DNA from: Streptomyces anulatus
GTDB lineage: Bacteria > Actinomycetota > Actinomycetes > Streptomycetales > Streptomycetaceae
Reading direction: 5' to 3'
DNA: 64,000 bases
Assembly: GCF_000721175.1 (NCBI RefSeq)
Contig: NZ_JOEZ01000009.1
Coordinates: forward strand, 107,886-171,885
The notes beneath the pieces are model-generated. The model made no database searches and was not told the origin of the DNA. It saw only the letters and a list, made by a program, of their open reading frames with translations. The position numbers were made by a program, and so were the translations under genes. How positions within the stretch are numbered: the first letter of the stretch is position 1; each line of letters opens with the position of its first letter. Positions 17,872 to 26,670 of this stretch are shown in pieces.

Positions 17872-18342
17872 TCAGCGGACCCGTCCGTACCAGACGCTCT
17901 TGGACCAGATTTTCGCCAGTCGCACCACGTCCCCCGATTTGGGGGAGTGCCAGATCTTCCCGGCCCCGGCGTAGATGCCCACGTGGTAGACGCTGCGCCC
18001 CGAATGGAAGAAGACGAGGTCGCCGCGTTTGCGCTGTGACTTCGAGATATGGCGGGTCTTGTTGTACTGCTGCTGTGCCGTGCGGGGGAGTCTCTTCCCG
18101 GCCTTCTTGAACGAGTACAGCGTCAGCCCCGAGCAGTCGAAGCGACTGGGGCCGGTCGCTCCGTACTTGTAGGGAGCCCCCTTCTTCGACGCGGCCACCT
18201 TGAGGGCCTTCGTCGAGTGGGTGGCGGCCTCGGCGTCGCTCACCAGGCCGGGCGCCAGCATCGTCGACGTCACGGCCAGGGTGAGTACCGAGGCCGTACC
18301 GACCCGGGCGAACAGAGACGGGACATGAACCTGCGCAGACAT
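17872..18342 (-). CDS. Secreted NlpC/P60 cell-wall hydrolase
   Basis: 156 aa. A signal peptide covers about residues 1-45 (RVGTASVLTLAVTSTMLAPGLVSDAEAA, cleavage after AEA). A compact NlpC/P60 domain follows: catalytic Cys in FDCSGLTLY, His in VYHVGIYAG and a third polar residue in KIWHSPKSG. It probably cleaves D-glutamyl-diaminopimelate bonds in peptidoglycan. ATG 18342 has gaaggg 6 bases upstream. The frame open to 18804 is the riboswitch leader. A c-di-AMP riboswitch directly precedes the gene. Confidence 0.93.
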   Translation of the reverse strand: MSAQVHVPSLFARVGTASVLTLAVTSTMLAPGLVSDAEAATHSTKALKVAASKKGAPYKYGATGPSRFDCSGLTLYSFKKAGKRLPRTAQQQYNKTRHISKSQRKRGDLVFFHSGRSVYHVGIYAGAGKIWHSPKSGDVVRLAKIWSKSVWYGRVR

Positions 18343-18348
18343 GCGCAA

Positions 18349-18545
18349 CCCTTCGTCAGCCGCCTGTGAAGGATGACCTGTCGGGTTCGGGCTGGCGAAG
18401 TTGCCCGGCCGCGTCGCGGCTTCACCCCGAGGGCTTCCCGGTCTCCCGGTCGGCCCGTTGTGCTCGGGTCCTCCACTCCTGCCGATCCACTTCTGTCGAC
18501 CAGTCATCCGGGAGGCGGCAGGACTCGGCGTCCACCCGGACCGCC
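18349..18545 (-). ncRNA. ydaO-type cyclic-di-AMP riboswitch
   Basis: Reading the minus strand from about 18540, the conserved blocks appear in order: GCCGAGTCCTGCCGC (around 18529-18515), GGAGGACCCGAGCA, CTCGGGGTGAAGCCGC, and CCAGCCCGAACCCGACAG followed by CAGGCGGCTGACGAAGG (ending about 18350). These are the hallmark segments of RF00379. In actinobacteria this class sits before cell-wall hydrolase genes and lowers expression when c-di-AMP is high. The P1 3' strand (18359-18364) is only 4 bases from the ribosome binding site cccttc complement (18349-18354). No terminator hairpin follows, so control of translation start is likely. Confidence 0.9.
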
Positions 18546-18883
18546 CCGCCGCGGCGGCGGGGGCTTGTCGTCTCAGGGATCTTGACTCACTCGATGCCGG
18601 ATTTCCGAGCTGAAACAGTGGTTTGTGAGTCTCCTCACCACTGATCCGTTCGGGTGGACAGGTCCCCTTCGTGCTCGCCCGCGAGCCGGGGGCACACCCT
18701 CGTACCAGCGACGAAAGGGCACATTTCGAGTAGGGACCGCGCGCCGAGCGCAAGTTGAGCCGTCGCTCGCGCGGGTGATCGCCTACGCCGAACGAGCGAG
18801 GCAAATCGATCGCGGGACCGGGCGTGTCGCACGCGGGATCGGCCGGCCCGCTCCCGTAAGGCGCTCCCCGCGCGCGGGGCCGG
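18546..18883. other. Intergenic region upstream of the riboswitch
   Basis: About 340 bases without a gene. A very GC-rich stem (cccccgccgccgcggcgggg on the minus strand, about 18542-18560) lies just before the aptamer. The region must hold the promoter of the riboswitch transcript; a TTGACT reads on the plus strand near 18583. The left-over part near 18862-18884 is GC-rich and may terminate the neighbouring small gene. No coding seen. Confidence 0.5.
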
Positions 18884-19201
18884 TCAGTTCGCGGCCGGCG
18901 GCATCGCGACCCGGCCCGCCCGGCGCTCCCCGTCCAGGACGCGCAGGGCCCGCGCCAGGGTGGCGGCGTGGATCCGCGACTCGCCGCGCTCGTGCATCAG
19001 GGCCAGGGCGTCACGCAGGGCGGCCGCCCGGGAGGCCAGGGCCTGGGCGGCCCGCAGCGCGCTGTAGGTGTCGCTGCCGTGGGCCGGGTTGATCCGGCCC
19101 ACCTGGTCGAGCACGGCCAGATAGCAGTCGACGAACTCGCCCTCGGCGCGGGTCAGCGCGGGCAGGGGCGGGAACTCGGGTGGCTTCATCGACGGTTTCA
19201 C
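18884..19201 (-). CDS. Small protein of unknown function, coupled to clpP-like gene
   Basis: 105 aa from GTG 19201, or 101 aa from ATG 19189, which has gtgagg upstream. It is predicted mostly helical (RAEGEFVDCYLAVLDQVGRI, TYSALRAAQALASRAAALRD as separate helices). There is no signal peptide or transmembrane segment, and I do not recognise a family. It begins 27 bases after the stop of the ClpP paralogue on the same strand, so the two are co-transcribed. It may act with that ClpP as an adaptor or partner, which is inference from position only. Confidence 0.7.
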   Translation of the reverse strand: MKPSMKPPEFPPLPALTRAEGEFVDCYLAVLDQVGRINPAHGSDTYSALRAAQALASRAAALRDALALMHERGESRIHAATLARALRVLDGERRAGRVAMPPAAN

Positions 19202-19228
19202 CTCACGTCGTACGGGCGGCCGGGAGAG

Positions 19229-19834
19229 TCAGCGGTTACCCACGACGTGGTCGACCAGCCCGTAGGCGGCGGCGGCCTTCGCGTCGAGGATGGTGTCGCG
19301 CTCGATGTCGGCGGTGATGCGCTCCGCGGCCTGGCCCGTGTGCCGGACCAGCATGGCCGCGAACATCTCGCGGGTGCGTACCAGTTCGCGCGCGTGGATC
19401 TCCAGGTCGGACGGCTGGCCCCGCATCGGCTCCTCCAGCGCGGGCTGCTGGATGACTACCCGCGCGCCGGGCAGCGCATGTCGACGTCCCTTCGCCCCGG
19501 CCGCCAGCAGGGCCGCCGCGTACGAGCCCGCCTGCCCCAGGCAGAAGGTCTCCACCTCGCAGGTCAGGAACTGCATCGTGTCGTAGACCGCCGCCATCGC
19601 CTGGAACGTGCCGCCGGGGGAGTTGATGTAGAGCGACAGCGGCCGGTCCGGGTCGGCGTGCTCCAGATACATGAACTGGGCGATGAGGTCGCTCGCGGCC
19701 GTGTCGTCGACCGGGGTCCCGAGGAAGACGATCCGCTCGGACAGCAGCTTGGAGTACGGGTCCAGGGTCCGGGTTCCGGTCGCGGTGCGCTCGGTGAACT
19801 CGGGCAGTACGTAGCGGGCGGCGGGGCGGATCAT
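19229..19834 (-). CDS. clpP: ClpP-family protein with altered catalytic triad
   Basis: 201 aa, normal ClpP length. The fold signature is clear: [18 protein letters not shown], the nucleophile Ser104 in [15 protein letters not shown], and Asp180 in [11 protein letters not shown]. The His of the triad (IHQP in canonical ClpP) is replaced: the sequence here is [10 protein letters not shown], Gln129 (codon CAG). Streptomyces species encode several ClpP paralogues that assemble as mixed rings; this one may be inactive or structural. The ribosome binding site aggagag is good. It is divergent from a Phd-type antitoxin across a 91-base promoter region. Confidence 0.9.
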   Translation of the reverse strand: MIRPAARYVLPEFTERTATGTRTLDPYSKLLSERIVFLGTPVDDTAASDLIAQFMYLEHADPDRPLSLYINSPGGTFQAMAAVYDTMQFLTCEVETFCLGQAGSYAAALLAAGAKGRRHALPGARVVIQQPALEEPMRGQPSDLEIHARELVRTREMFAAMLVRHTGQAAERITADIERDTILDAKAAAAYGLVDHVVGNR

Positions 19835-19891
19835 GGCGTGCCTCTCTCCTGGAACTGACCATCCGTCTGTCCGTCCGACCAGCGTGAAAAA

Positions 19892-19925
19892 TGTACAGGA
19901 CGTACAGAAGGCTATGATGGGGACT
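19892..19925 (+). promoter_or_regulatory. Operator and leaderless promoter of the Phd-type antitoxin
   Basis: TGTAC (19892-19896) AGGAC GTACA (19902-19906) is an inverted repeat with 5-bp arms. TATGAT (19913-19918) is a near-consensus -10 that ends 7 bases before ATG 19926, so transcription should begin at or beside the start codon. The dyad would cover the promoter, as in autoregulated phd genes, and also lies upstream of the divergent clpP-like gene. Confidence 0.6.
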
Positions 19926-20210
19926 ATGGCCTACGAGATTCCGGTGACGCAAGCACGGGCGGAGCTAGCCGAACTGATCAACCGCGTTGTCTACGGCGGT
20001 GAACGCGTGGTGGTGACGCGGCACGGCAAGCCGCTCATCGCGCTGGTCTCCGCCGCTGACCTGCAGCAACTCGAAGCGGAGGAAGCTGTTGCCGAGGAGC
20101 AGGTGATCAGCTCGGTCTCCTCCATCGGCTCCGCGCCATCCGCTCAGGGTGAACGGCGCAGGTTCGGCATCGCCGCCGAGCACCGCCCCCACGACGGCCG
20201 GGACGTCTGA
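19926..20210 (+). CDS. Phd/YefM-type antitoxin, solitary
   Basis: 94 aa. The Phd fold [19 protein letters not shown] then [18 protein letters not shown] is intact (residues 1-52). The tail ([13 protein letters not shown] ... RPHDGRDV) is the disordered toxin-binding type. No RelE, Doc or VapC-like frame follows; the next element is a terminator hairpin. It is therefore an orphan antitoxin in this window, either self-regulating or acting on a toxin elsewhere. Confidence 0.88.
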   Translation: MAYEIPVTQARAELAELINRVVYGGERVVVTRHGKPLIALVSAADLQQLEAEEAVAEEQVISSVSSIGSAPSAQGERRRFGIAAEHRPHDGRDV

Positions 20211-20244
20211 CACCCGACCGCCCCGTGACAGCACGAAGCCGGGC

Positions 20245-20264
20245 GCCCCTCCCGTAGGAGGGGC
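20245..20264. terminator. Terminator hairpin after the antitoxin
   Basis: GCCCCTCC (20245-20252), loop CGTA, GGAGGGGC (20257-20264), with further outer pairing between the flanking agcc and ggct. It lies 35 bases after the antitoxin stop, between it and the minus-strand remnant. Confidence 0.75.
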
Positions 20265-20293
20265 ACCAGGCTCGGCTCGTGCGGATCCGGCGC

Positions 20294-20482
20294 TCAGTCG
20301 GTCAGGGCCGGTTCCCGGACGGGCTCGGCCGGCTCGGCCGGAGTCGGTGTGCGACGGGTGAGCGGCACCGCCGCCAGGCCGGACGCCGACCACGGCGAGA
20401 GCGTCAGCGCGGTGCCGCCCGCCGCGCTGCCGTCGAAGAAGGCGACCGATCGGAGCGGCCGTCCGCGCCCGGCGGCAGCCAC
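20294..20482 (-). pseudogene. Possible C-terminal remnant of a minus-strand gene
   Basis: A 62-codon frame reads FFDGSAAGGTALTLSPW then SASGLAAVPLTRR and an acidic/proline tail ending at a stop at 20294. The hydrophobic stretch and charged tail would fit the end of a membrane transporter, for example one divergent to a TetR gene. The fragment abuts the TetR remnant on the other strand. The call is weak. Confidence 0.3.
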
Positions 20483-20751
20483 TGACCGATCGCACCGACT
20501 GGCTCGGGGAGCAGTTGCTGCTCGACCACGGCTACGCCACGATGCGCGTCGCCCGGACGAAACTGGTCGACGCCTACCGCTCCGCCGGGATCCTGGCGAG
20601 CGATGTGCCCGGCGACCACGTGGCGCGCACGATGATCGCGACGGCGCGGGGCTTCATCGTGCAGGAGGCGCTCTTCGGGGACGTACACCCCGAGGTGCTG
20701 GAGAACGGGCTGCGCGGGCTGATGTCGATGAACCCGCAAAAGATCAGTTAA
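20482..20751 (+). pseudogene. TetR-family regulator, C-terminal remnant
   Basis: In one frame LTDRTDWLGEQLLLDHGYATMRVAR ... (split) continues through PGDHVARTMIATARGFIVQEALFGDVHPEVLENGLRGLMSM to a TAA at 20749. This is a typical TetR ligand-binding half (helices 6-9). The helix-turn-helix half is absent, and upstream sequence is antisense of another remnant. There is no plausible start or ribosome binding site. It is a decayed gene. Confidence 0.7.
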
Positions 20752-20803
20752 CGCAACGGAAAAACTTCCGCCCTAACGTGCAATGTCTGGTCGCGAGACC
20801 GTC

Positions 20804-20834
20804 ATCCCCGCTCAACGAATCGTTGAACGGGGAT
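20804..20834. promoter_or_regulatory. 31-bp near-perfect palindrome before ureA
   Basis: Arms 20804-20818 and 20820-20834 pair 14 of 15 bases around a single central base; the core is TCAACGAATCGTTGA. A -10-like TAGGGT (20834-20839) begins at its right edge. It therefore covers the presumed -35 of the urease promoter and is a strong candidate repressor site. It resembles TetR-type operators more than the GlnR box. Confidence 0.75.
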
Positions 20835-20894
20835 AGGGTCCCGCTGCGTCCGGAGCCGGAGCCGGAGTCGGACGGAAGACGATGAGGTGGAAGC

Positions 20895-21197
<303 letters not shown>

Positions 21198-21210
21198 CGG
21201 GGGAGCGCCG

Positions 21211-21522
21211 ATGACTCCCGGAGAGATCCTTCACGGAGACGGGGACATCCCCCTCAACGAGGGGCGGGCGGTCACCCGCCTCACCGTCCTCAACGCCGCC
21301 GACCGCCCCGTCCAGGTCGGCTCCCACTACCACTTCGCCGAGGCCAACCCCGGACTGCGCTTCGACCGCGCCGCCGCCCACGGCCTGCGGCTGAACATCG
21401 CGGCCGGCACGGCGGTCCGCTTCGAACCCGGCATCCCCGCCGACGTCGAACTCGTCCCCCTCACCGGCCGCCGCGTCGTCCCCGGCCTGCGCGGCGAAAC
21501 CGGAGGTGCCCTCGATGCCTGA
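21211..21522 (+). CDS. ureB: Urease subunit beta
   Basis: 103 aa. Motifs are [35 protein letters not shown] and [14 protein letters not shown] 21211 has gggggag upstream, 13 bases after the ureA stop. It overlaps the ureC start region by 8 bases. Confidence 0.97.
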   Translation: MTPGEILHGDGDIPLNEGRAVTRLTVLNAADRPVQVGSHYHFAEANPGLRFDRAAAHGLRLNIAAGTAVRFEPGIPADVELVPLTGRRVVPGLRGETGGALDA

Positions 21523-23236
21523 CCTCAAGCGAGCCGTGTACGCCGATCTGTTCGGCCCCACCACCGGCGACCGGCTTCGGCTCGCCGACACCGATCTGCT
21601 CGTCGAGATCGAGGAGGACCGCTCGGGCGGCCCCGGAAACGCGGGCGACGAGGCGGTGTTCGGCGGCGGCAAGGTGATCCGGGAGTCGATGGGCCAGGCC
21701 CGGACCACCCGGGCCGAGGGCGCACCCGACACCGTCATCACCGGGGCCGTCGTCATCGACCACTGGGGCATCGTCAAGGCCGACATCGGCATCCGGGACG
21801 GCCGGATCACCGGCATCGGGAAGGCCGGGAACCCGGACACCATGGACGGCGTCCACCCCGGCCTGGTGATCGGCCCCGAGACCGAGATCATCGCGGGCAA
21901 CGGGAAGCTGCTCACGGCCGGTGCGGTCGACGCCCACGTCCACTTCATCTCACCGACCCTCGTCGACCAGGCGCTCTCCAGCGGCATCACCACCCTCGTC
22001 GGCGGCGGTACCGGACCCGCCGAAGGCACCAAGGCCACCACCATCACCCCCGGACCCTGGCACCTCGCCCGGATGTTCGAGGCGCTGGAGACCTTCCCGG
22101 TCAACATCGGGCTGCTCGGCAAGGGCAACACGATGTCGCAGGAGGCGATGCACTCCCAACTTCGCGGCGGCGCACTGGGATTCAAGATCCACGAGGACTG
22201 GGGCGCCACCCCAGCCGTCATCGACGCCTGCCTCACCGTCTGCGAGCGGACCGGCGCCCAGCTCGCCATCCACACGGACACCCTCAACGAGGCCGGGTTC
22301 GTCGCCGACACCCTCGCCGCCATCGCCGGCCGGACGATCCACGCGTACCACACCGAGGGGGCGGGCGGCGGGCACGCACCCGACATCATCAGTGTGGTCT
22401 CCGAGCCGTACGTCCTGCCCAGCTCGACCAACCCCACCCGGCCGCACACCGTCAACACCATCGAGGAGCACCTCGACATGCTGATGGTCTGCCACCACCT
22501 CAACCCCGCGGTCCCCGAGGACCTGGCATTCGCCGAATCCCGGATCCGTCCCTCCACCATCGCGGCCGAGGACATCCTGCACGACCTCGGCGCCATCTCG
22601 ATCATCTCCTCGGACTCCCAGGCCATGGGCCGCATCGGCGAGGTGATCCTGCGGACCTGGCAGACCGCCCACGTGATGAAGAAGCGGCGCGGCGCCCTGC
22701 CCGGGGACGGCAGGGCCGACAACCACCGGGTCCGTCGTTATGTCGCCAAATACACCATCAACCCGGCGGTGGCGCAGGGCCTGGACCGGGAGATCGGATC
22801 CGTGGAGACCGGCAAGCTCGCCGACCTCGTCCTCTGGGACCCGGCGTTCTTCGGCGTCAAGCCGCAGACCGTCATCAAGGGCGGCCAGATCGCGTACGCG
22901 CAGATGGGTGACGCCAACGCCTCCATCCCGACGCCCCAGCCGGTCCTGCCCCGGCCGATGTTCGGCGCCCTGGGACGGGCGGCCGCCCACAGCTCGTTCA
23001 ACTTCGTCTCCGCTGCGGCGATCGAGGACGGGCTGCCCGAACGGCTCGCCCTGGACAAGCGGTTCGTGCCGATCACCAGCACGCGGGGGGTCACCAAGGC
23101 GGACATGCGGGAGAACGACGCGCTGCCACAGGTCCACGTCGACCCCGACAGCTTCGCCGTCACCATCGACGGCGATCCGGTCGAGCCCGCACCGGCGGCG
23201 GAACTGCCCATGGCCCAGCGCTACTTCCTCTTCTGA
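21515..23236 (+). CDS. ureC: Urease subunit alpha
   Basis: 573 aa. All nickel-centre residues are visible: HVHF, the carbamylated Lys in [10 protein letters not shown], His in IHTDTLNE and HTEGAGGGH, and Asp in SSDSQAMGR. The flap Cys-His pair is in [12 protein letters not shown] 21515 is preferred over GTG 21506 because ggagg (21501-21506) gives correct spacing to 21515. It is the catalytic subunit and looks fully active. Confidence 0.97.
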   Translation: MPDLKRAVYADLFGPTTGDRLRLADTDLLVEIEEDRSGGPGNAGDEAVFGGGKVIRESMGQARTTRAEGAPDTVITGAVVIDHWGIVKADIGIRDGRITGIGKAGNPDTMDGVHPGLVIGPETEIIAGNGKLLTAGAVDAHVHFISPTLVDQALSSGITTLVGGGTGPAEGTKATTITPGPWHLARMFEALETFPVNIGLLGKGNTMSQEAMHSQLRGGALGFKIHEDWGATPAVIDACLTVCERTGAQLAIHTDTLNEAGFVADTLAAIAGRTIHAYHTEGAGGGHAPDIISVVSEPYVLPSSTNPTRPHTVNTIEEHLDMLMVCHHLNPAVPEDLAFAESRIRPSTIAAEDILHDLGAISIISSDSQAMGRIGEVILRTWQTAHVMKKRRGALPGDGRADNHRVRRYVAKYTINPAVAQGLDREIGSVETGKLADLVLWDPAFFGVKPQTVIKGGQIAYAQMGDANASIPTPQPVLPRPMFGALGRAAAHSSFNFVSAAAIEDGLPERLALDKRFVPITSTRGVTKADMRENDALPQVHVDPDSFAVTIDGDPVEPAPAAELPMAQRYFLF

Positions 23237-23247
23237 GCGGACCACCC

Positions 23248-23910
23248 ATGTCACGCGCGGCACTCCTCGTCCTCGCCGACGGCCGGTTCCCCGCCGGAGG
23301 GCACGCCCACTCCGGTGGCGCCGAACCGGCCGTCGCCGAGGGCCGGATCCGGGACGCCGACTCCCTCGCCGCCTTCTGCCTGGGCCGTCTGCACACCGCG
23401 GGTCTCACCGCGGCCGCCCTCGCCGCGGCGGCGGCCCACGGCCTCGACCCGCTCGCCCTCGACGAGGCCGCCGACGCCCGTACCCCCTCGCCCGCCCTGC
23501 GGACCACCGCGCGCAAGCTGGGCCGGCAGATGATGCGGGCCGCCCGCGCCACCTGGCCGAGCCCCGAACTGGACGCGCTCGCCCTGGCCCGGCCGCGGGG
23601 CGTCCACCAGCCGGTGGTCCTCGGGCTCACCGCACGGTCGGCGGGCCTGGGGCCCGTGGACGCCGCGCACTGTGTCGCGTACGAGACGGTCAGCGGCCCC
23701 GCCACCGCCGTCGTCCGGCTCCTCTCCCTCGACCCCTTCCACGCCACCGCCGTACTCGCCCGGCTCGCCCCCGAGTTGGACCGGGTCGCCGAACAGGCCG
23801 CCGAGGCGGCCCGGCAGGGCATCGACGGCCTGCCCGCCGCCTCGGCCCCGCTCCTCGACATCACCGCCGAGGCGCACGCCGCCTGGCCGGTCCGCCTCTT
23901 CGCCTCGTAG
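23248..23910 (+). CDS. ureF: Urease accessory protein UreF
   Basis: 220 aa. All-helical UreF with [16 protein letters not shown] and the central [20 protein letters not shown]. It recruits UreG to the UreD-bound apo-urease and checks GTP hydrolysis. It begins 12 bases after the ureC stop. Confidence 0.94.
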   Translation: MSRAALLVLADGRFPAGGHAHSGGAEPAVAEGRIRDADSLAAFCLGRLHTAGLTAAALAAAAAHGLDPLALDEAADARTPSPALRTTARKLGRQMMRAARATWPSPELDALALARPRGVHQPVVLGLTARSAGLGPVDAAHCVAYETVSGPATAVVRLLSLDPFHATAVLARLAPELDRVAEQAAEAARQGIDGLPAASAPLLDITAEAHAAWPVRLFAS

Positions 23911-23935
23911 CCCCCAGACCTCACCGGAGCCCCCC

Positions 23936-24613
23936 ATGCACCTCGGCCACACCGGCGACGGCCCCGCCGCCGTCAGCGTCGACGCCACCCGCCCCGACGG
24001 CGCCCGACGCGCCCTGCGCATCGGCCTCGGCGGCCCCGTCGGCTCCGGCAAGACGGCCACCGTCGCCGCCCTCTGCCGCGAACTGCGCGACCGGCTCTCC
24101 ATCGCCGTCGTCACCAACGACATCTACACCCAGGAGGACGCCGCCTACCTGCTGCGCAACGCGGTCCTGCCGCCCGAGCGGATCCAGGCCGTCGAGACCG
24201 GCGCCTGCCCGCACACCGCGATCCGCGACGACATCTCCGCCAACCTCGAAGCCGTCGAGGACCTGGAGGACGCGGTCGGCCCGCTCGACCTGATCCTCGT
24301 CGAGTCCGGCGGCGACAACCTCACCGCCACCTTCTCCAAGGGACTGGTCGACGCGCAGATCTTCGTCATCGACGTCGCGGGCGGCGACGACATCCCGCGC
24401 AAGGGCGGCCCCGGCGTCACCACCGCCGACCTCCTCGTCATCAACAAGACCGACCTCGCCCCCTACGTCGGCTCCGACCTGGAGCGGATGGCTCTGGACG
24501 CCAAGAAGCAGCGCGGCGAACTCCCCGTCGCCTTCACCTCCTTGACCTCGGCCGAGGGCGTCGGACCGGTCGCCGGCTGGGTGCGGGCACAGCTCGCGGC
24601 CTGGACCGCATGA
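23936..24613 (+). CDS. ureG: Urease accessory GTPase UreG
   Basis: 225 aa. The P-loop GGPVGSGKT, the metal-binding Cys-Pro-His in [13 protein letters not shown], Walker-like [10 protein letters not shown] and the NKTD base-recognition motif are all present. It delivers nickel under GTP hydrolysis. Its stop overlaps the ureD start by 4 bases (ATGA). Confidence 0.97.
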   Translation: MHLGHTGDGPAAVSVDATRPDGARRALRIGLGGPVGSGKTATVAALCRELRDRLSIAVVTNDIYTQEDAAYLLRNAVLPPERIQAVETGACPHTAIRDDISANLEAVEDLEDAVGPLDLILVESGGDNLTATFSKGLVDAQIFVIDVAGGDDIPRKGGPGVTTADLLVINKTDLAPYVGSDLERMALDAKKQRGELPVAFTSLTSAEGVGPVAGWVRAQLAAWTA

Positions 24614-25485
24614 GCGTCCACGCGACGGCCCGGCTCCGCGCCGAACCCGACGGGCGGGGCGGGACCGCCCTGCCCGTCCTGGAGAGCGACGGGCCACTCG
24701 CCCTGCGCCGTACCCGCTCCCCGCTGGCCGCGTACGCCCGGGTCACCGTCGTCGGCGCGATGAGCGCCCCGCTGAACGGCGACGGGCTGGCCATCGAGGC
24801 GGACATCGCGGACAGGGCGCGCCTCACCGTGGACTCGGCGGCGGCCACCGTGGCCCTGCCCGGGGCGCGGGCGGACGGCGAGCCGTCCACGTACACCGTG
24901 GACCTGAGCGTGGGGGAGGGGGCCGTGCTGCGCTGGCTCCCCGAACAGCTCGTCTCCGCCCGCGGCAGCGACCTGCACCTGACCACCCGGGTCCAACTCG
25001 CCGCCACCGGCCGCCTGCTGCTGCGCGAGGAGCAGATCCTCGGCCGGCACGGCGAACCCAGCGGCGCCCTCACCACCCGGCTCACCGTCCACCGCGCGGG
25101 CCGCCCGCTCCTGGACCAGCAACTGGCCTACGGACCCTGCGCCCCCGGCGGCTGGGACGGCCCCGCCGTCCTCGGCGGCCACCGGGCCGTCGGCCAACTG
25201 CTCCTCGCCGACCCGTCCTTCGAGGACGCCCCGCTCCCGGCGCGCCTCCTCGGCCCCACCGCAGCCCTCACCCCGCTGGCCGGCCCCGCCGTCCTGGTGA
25301 CCGCCGTGGCGGCTGACGCCCGCCTGCTGCGCGGGGTTCTGGACGAGGCGATGCACGAGCTGCTGGACGGACTCGACGGGGACGACCACATATCCGCATC
25401 GTCGAGCGCGAACAGATCGCCCCAACGCTCCGACGACGGCACCGGAGACATGCCTGAGCGCTGTCCCGGCCATCACAGCCGGTAG
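24610..25485 (+). CDS. ureD: Urease accessory protein UreD/UreH
   Basis: 291 aa. The scaffold protein that binds apo-urease: [32 protein letters not shown] and the later [13 protein letters not shown] segment match the family. The last ~40 residues (after [10 protein letters not shown]) are low-complexity and unusual for UreD, so the natural end may have been altered. Last gene of the operon. Confidence 0.93.
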   Translation: MSVHATARLRAEPDGRGGTALPVLESDGPLALRRTRSPLAAYARVTVVGAMSAPLNGDGLAIEADIADRARLTVDSAAATVALPGARADGEPSTYTVDLSVGEGAVLRWLPEQLVSARGSDLHLTTRVQLAATGRLLLREEQILGRHGEPSGALTTRLTVHRAGRPLLDQQLAYGPCAPGGWDGPAVLGGHRAVGQLLLADPSFEDAPLPARLLGPTAALTPLAGPAVLVTAVAADARLLRGVLDEAMHELLDGLDGDDHISASSSANRSPQRSDDGTGDMPERCPGHHSR

Positions 25486-25504
25486 GACAAGCGGCTCCTG
25501 AAAA

Positions 25505-25550
25505 GGGGCCGGGTGGCAACCTGAGATGTTCGAGGTTCCGCCGGGGCCCC
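25505..25550. terminator. Imperfect hairpin between ureD and the epimerase gene
   Basis: ggggccgggtggcaacct (25505-25522) pairs with aggttccgccggggcccc (25533-25550) with small bulges. It lies between two convergent genes and probably ends both transcripts. Confidence 0.55.
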
Positions 25551-25553
25551 CGA

Positions 25554-26606
25554 TCAGCGGCGGCCCCGGTCGAACGCGTCCAGCCAGACGTCCTCCGCCG
25601 CATAGTCGAAGAGCCACTCGCCGTAGTTGGCCTGCATCTTCGGGAACGCCTCCCGCCAGTCGCGCTCCGCCAGCTCACCGGCGAGCCACTCGACCGTTTC
25701 CGGCAGCGACTCCACGTACCCGATCACCGGACGGTACCCGAGCTGCTCCTCGGCGGCCGTCATGTCGTACACCACGGGGTGGGCGCCGCTCCACGGTGTC
25801 ACCCCGACCTGCCCCGCCGGGGAAGCGCCGTCGATCAGTACCGTCTCGGTCTCCCGCCCGAGCACCGCGTCGATCGCCGACGCGATCTCCGCGACCGTGG
25901 GGGCCTCGGGGTCCGCCGCGTTCAGCACACGCGATCCCGGCCGGTCGGCGGCCAGCCGGATCAGCTCCGCCGCGTTGGACACATGCACCGGGTGGAAGCG
26001 GCTCTTCCCGCCGTACGTGAGGACCCGGCGGCGGCGCCCGTCGAGCAGCCGCTTCACCACGTACAGCTCGCGTGGTGTCCGGCAGTACGGGCCGTGGACC
26101 GCGCCCGCCCGCAGCAGCGTCACCGGCAGCGCCTCGCCCACCGCCAGCAGCTCCCGCTCCAGCAGGACCTTCCGTGTCCCGTACGTGGCGTCCCCCGGCG
26201 CCACCGTGCGCTGGGACTCCGGCAGCGGCACCGGGTAGCGGGGGAAGCCGTCTTGCTCCGTCTGGGTGTCGAAGCTGCGGCCCCGGTCGTCCTCGTACAC
26301 CGCCCCGCTGGAGATCACGACGGCCGAGCCGACGCGGCCGGCCAGCTCCGTCAGCTGGCGGGCGTGCGCGCCGCCGAACGCCACCATGTCGACCAGCACG
26401 TCACAGCCGTCGCCCAGAGCCCTGCCGAGCGCCCCCTCCTCGTCCCGGTCCAGCGCCACCGCCCGGACCCCGGCATCCCACCCCTCGTCCCGGCCACCGC
26501 CGCGCGAGGCCGCGGTGACCTCCCAGCCGTCCTCGGCCAGCGCCCGCACCGCCGCCCGTCCGATCTGGCCCGTCGCTCCCAGCACCCATGCGCGTCCTTT
26601 GCTCAT
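25554..26606 (-). CDS. NAD-dependent epimerase/dehydratase-family protein
   Basis: 350 aa. The Rossmann motif GATGQIGRA (residues 10-18), the extended-SDR Ser region VISSGAVYEDDRG, and the catalytic pair YGTRK (Tyr and Lys) are present. The C-terminal half resembles nucleotide-sugar reductases acting outside central pathways. The substrate is unknown. A short frame overlaps on the other strand but is antisense. The ATG at 26606 has no strong ribosome binding site. Confidence 0.85.
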   Translation of the reverse strand: MSKGRAWVLGATGQIGRAAVRALAEDGWEVTAASRGGGRDEGWDAGVRAVALDRDEEGALGRALGDGCDVLVDMVAFGGAHARQLTELAGRVGSAVVISSGAVYEDDRGRSFDTQTEQDGFPRYPVPLPESQRTVAPGDATYGTRKVLLERELLAVGEALPVTLLRAGAVHGPYCRTPRELYVVKRLLDGRRRRVLTYGGKSRFHPVHVSNAAELIRLAADRPGSRVLNAADPEAPTVAEIASAIDAVLGRETETVLIDGASPAGQVGVTPWSGAHPVVYDMTAAEEQLGYRPVIGYVESLPETVEWLAGELAERDWREAFPKMQANYGEWLFDYAAEDVWLDAFDRGRR

Positions 26607-26670
26607 GGATCCGACGCTAGGGGAGCGGGCCCGCCCGGACGTGGGCGCTCTGCCGGTGGCGGATTCGCGC

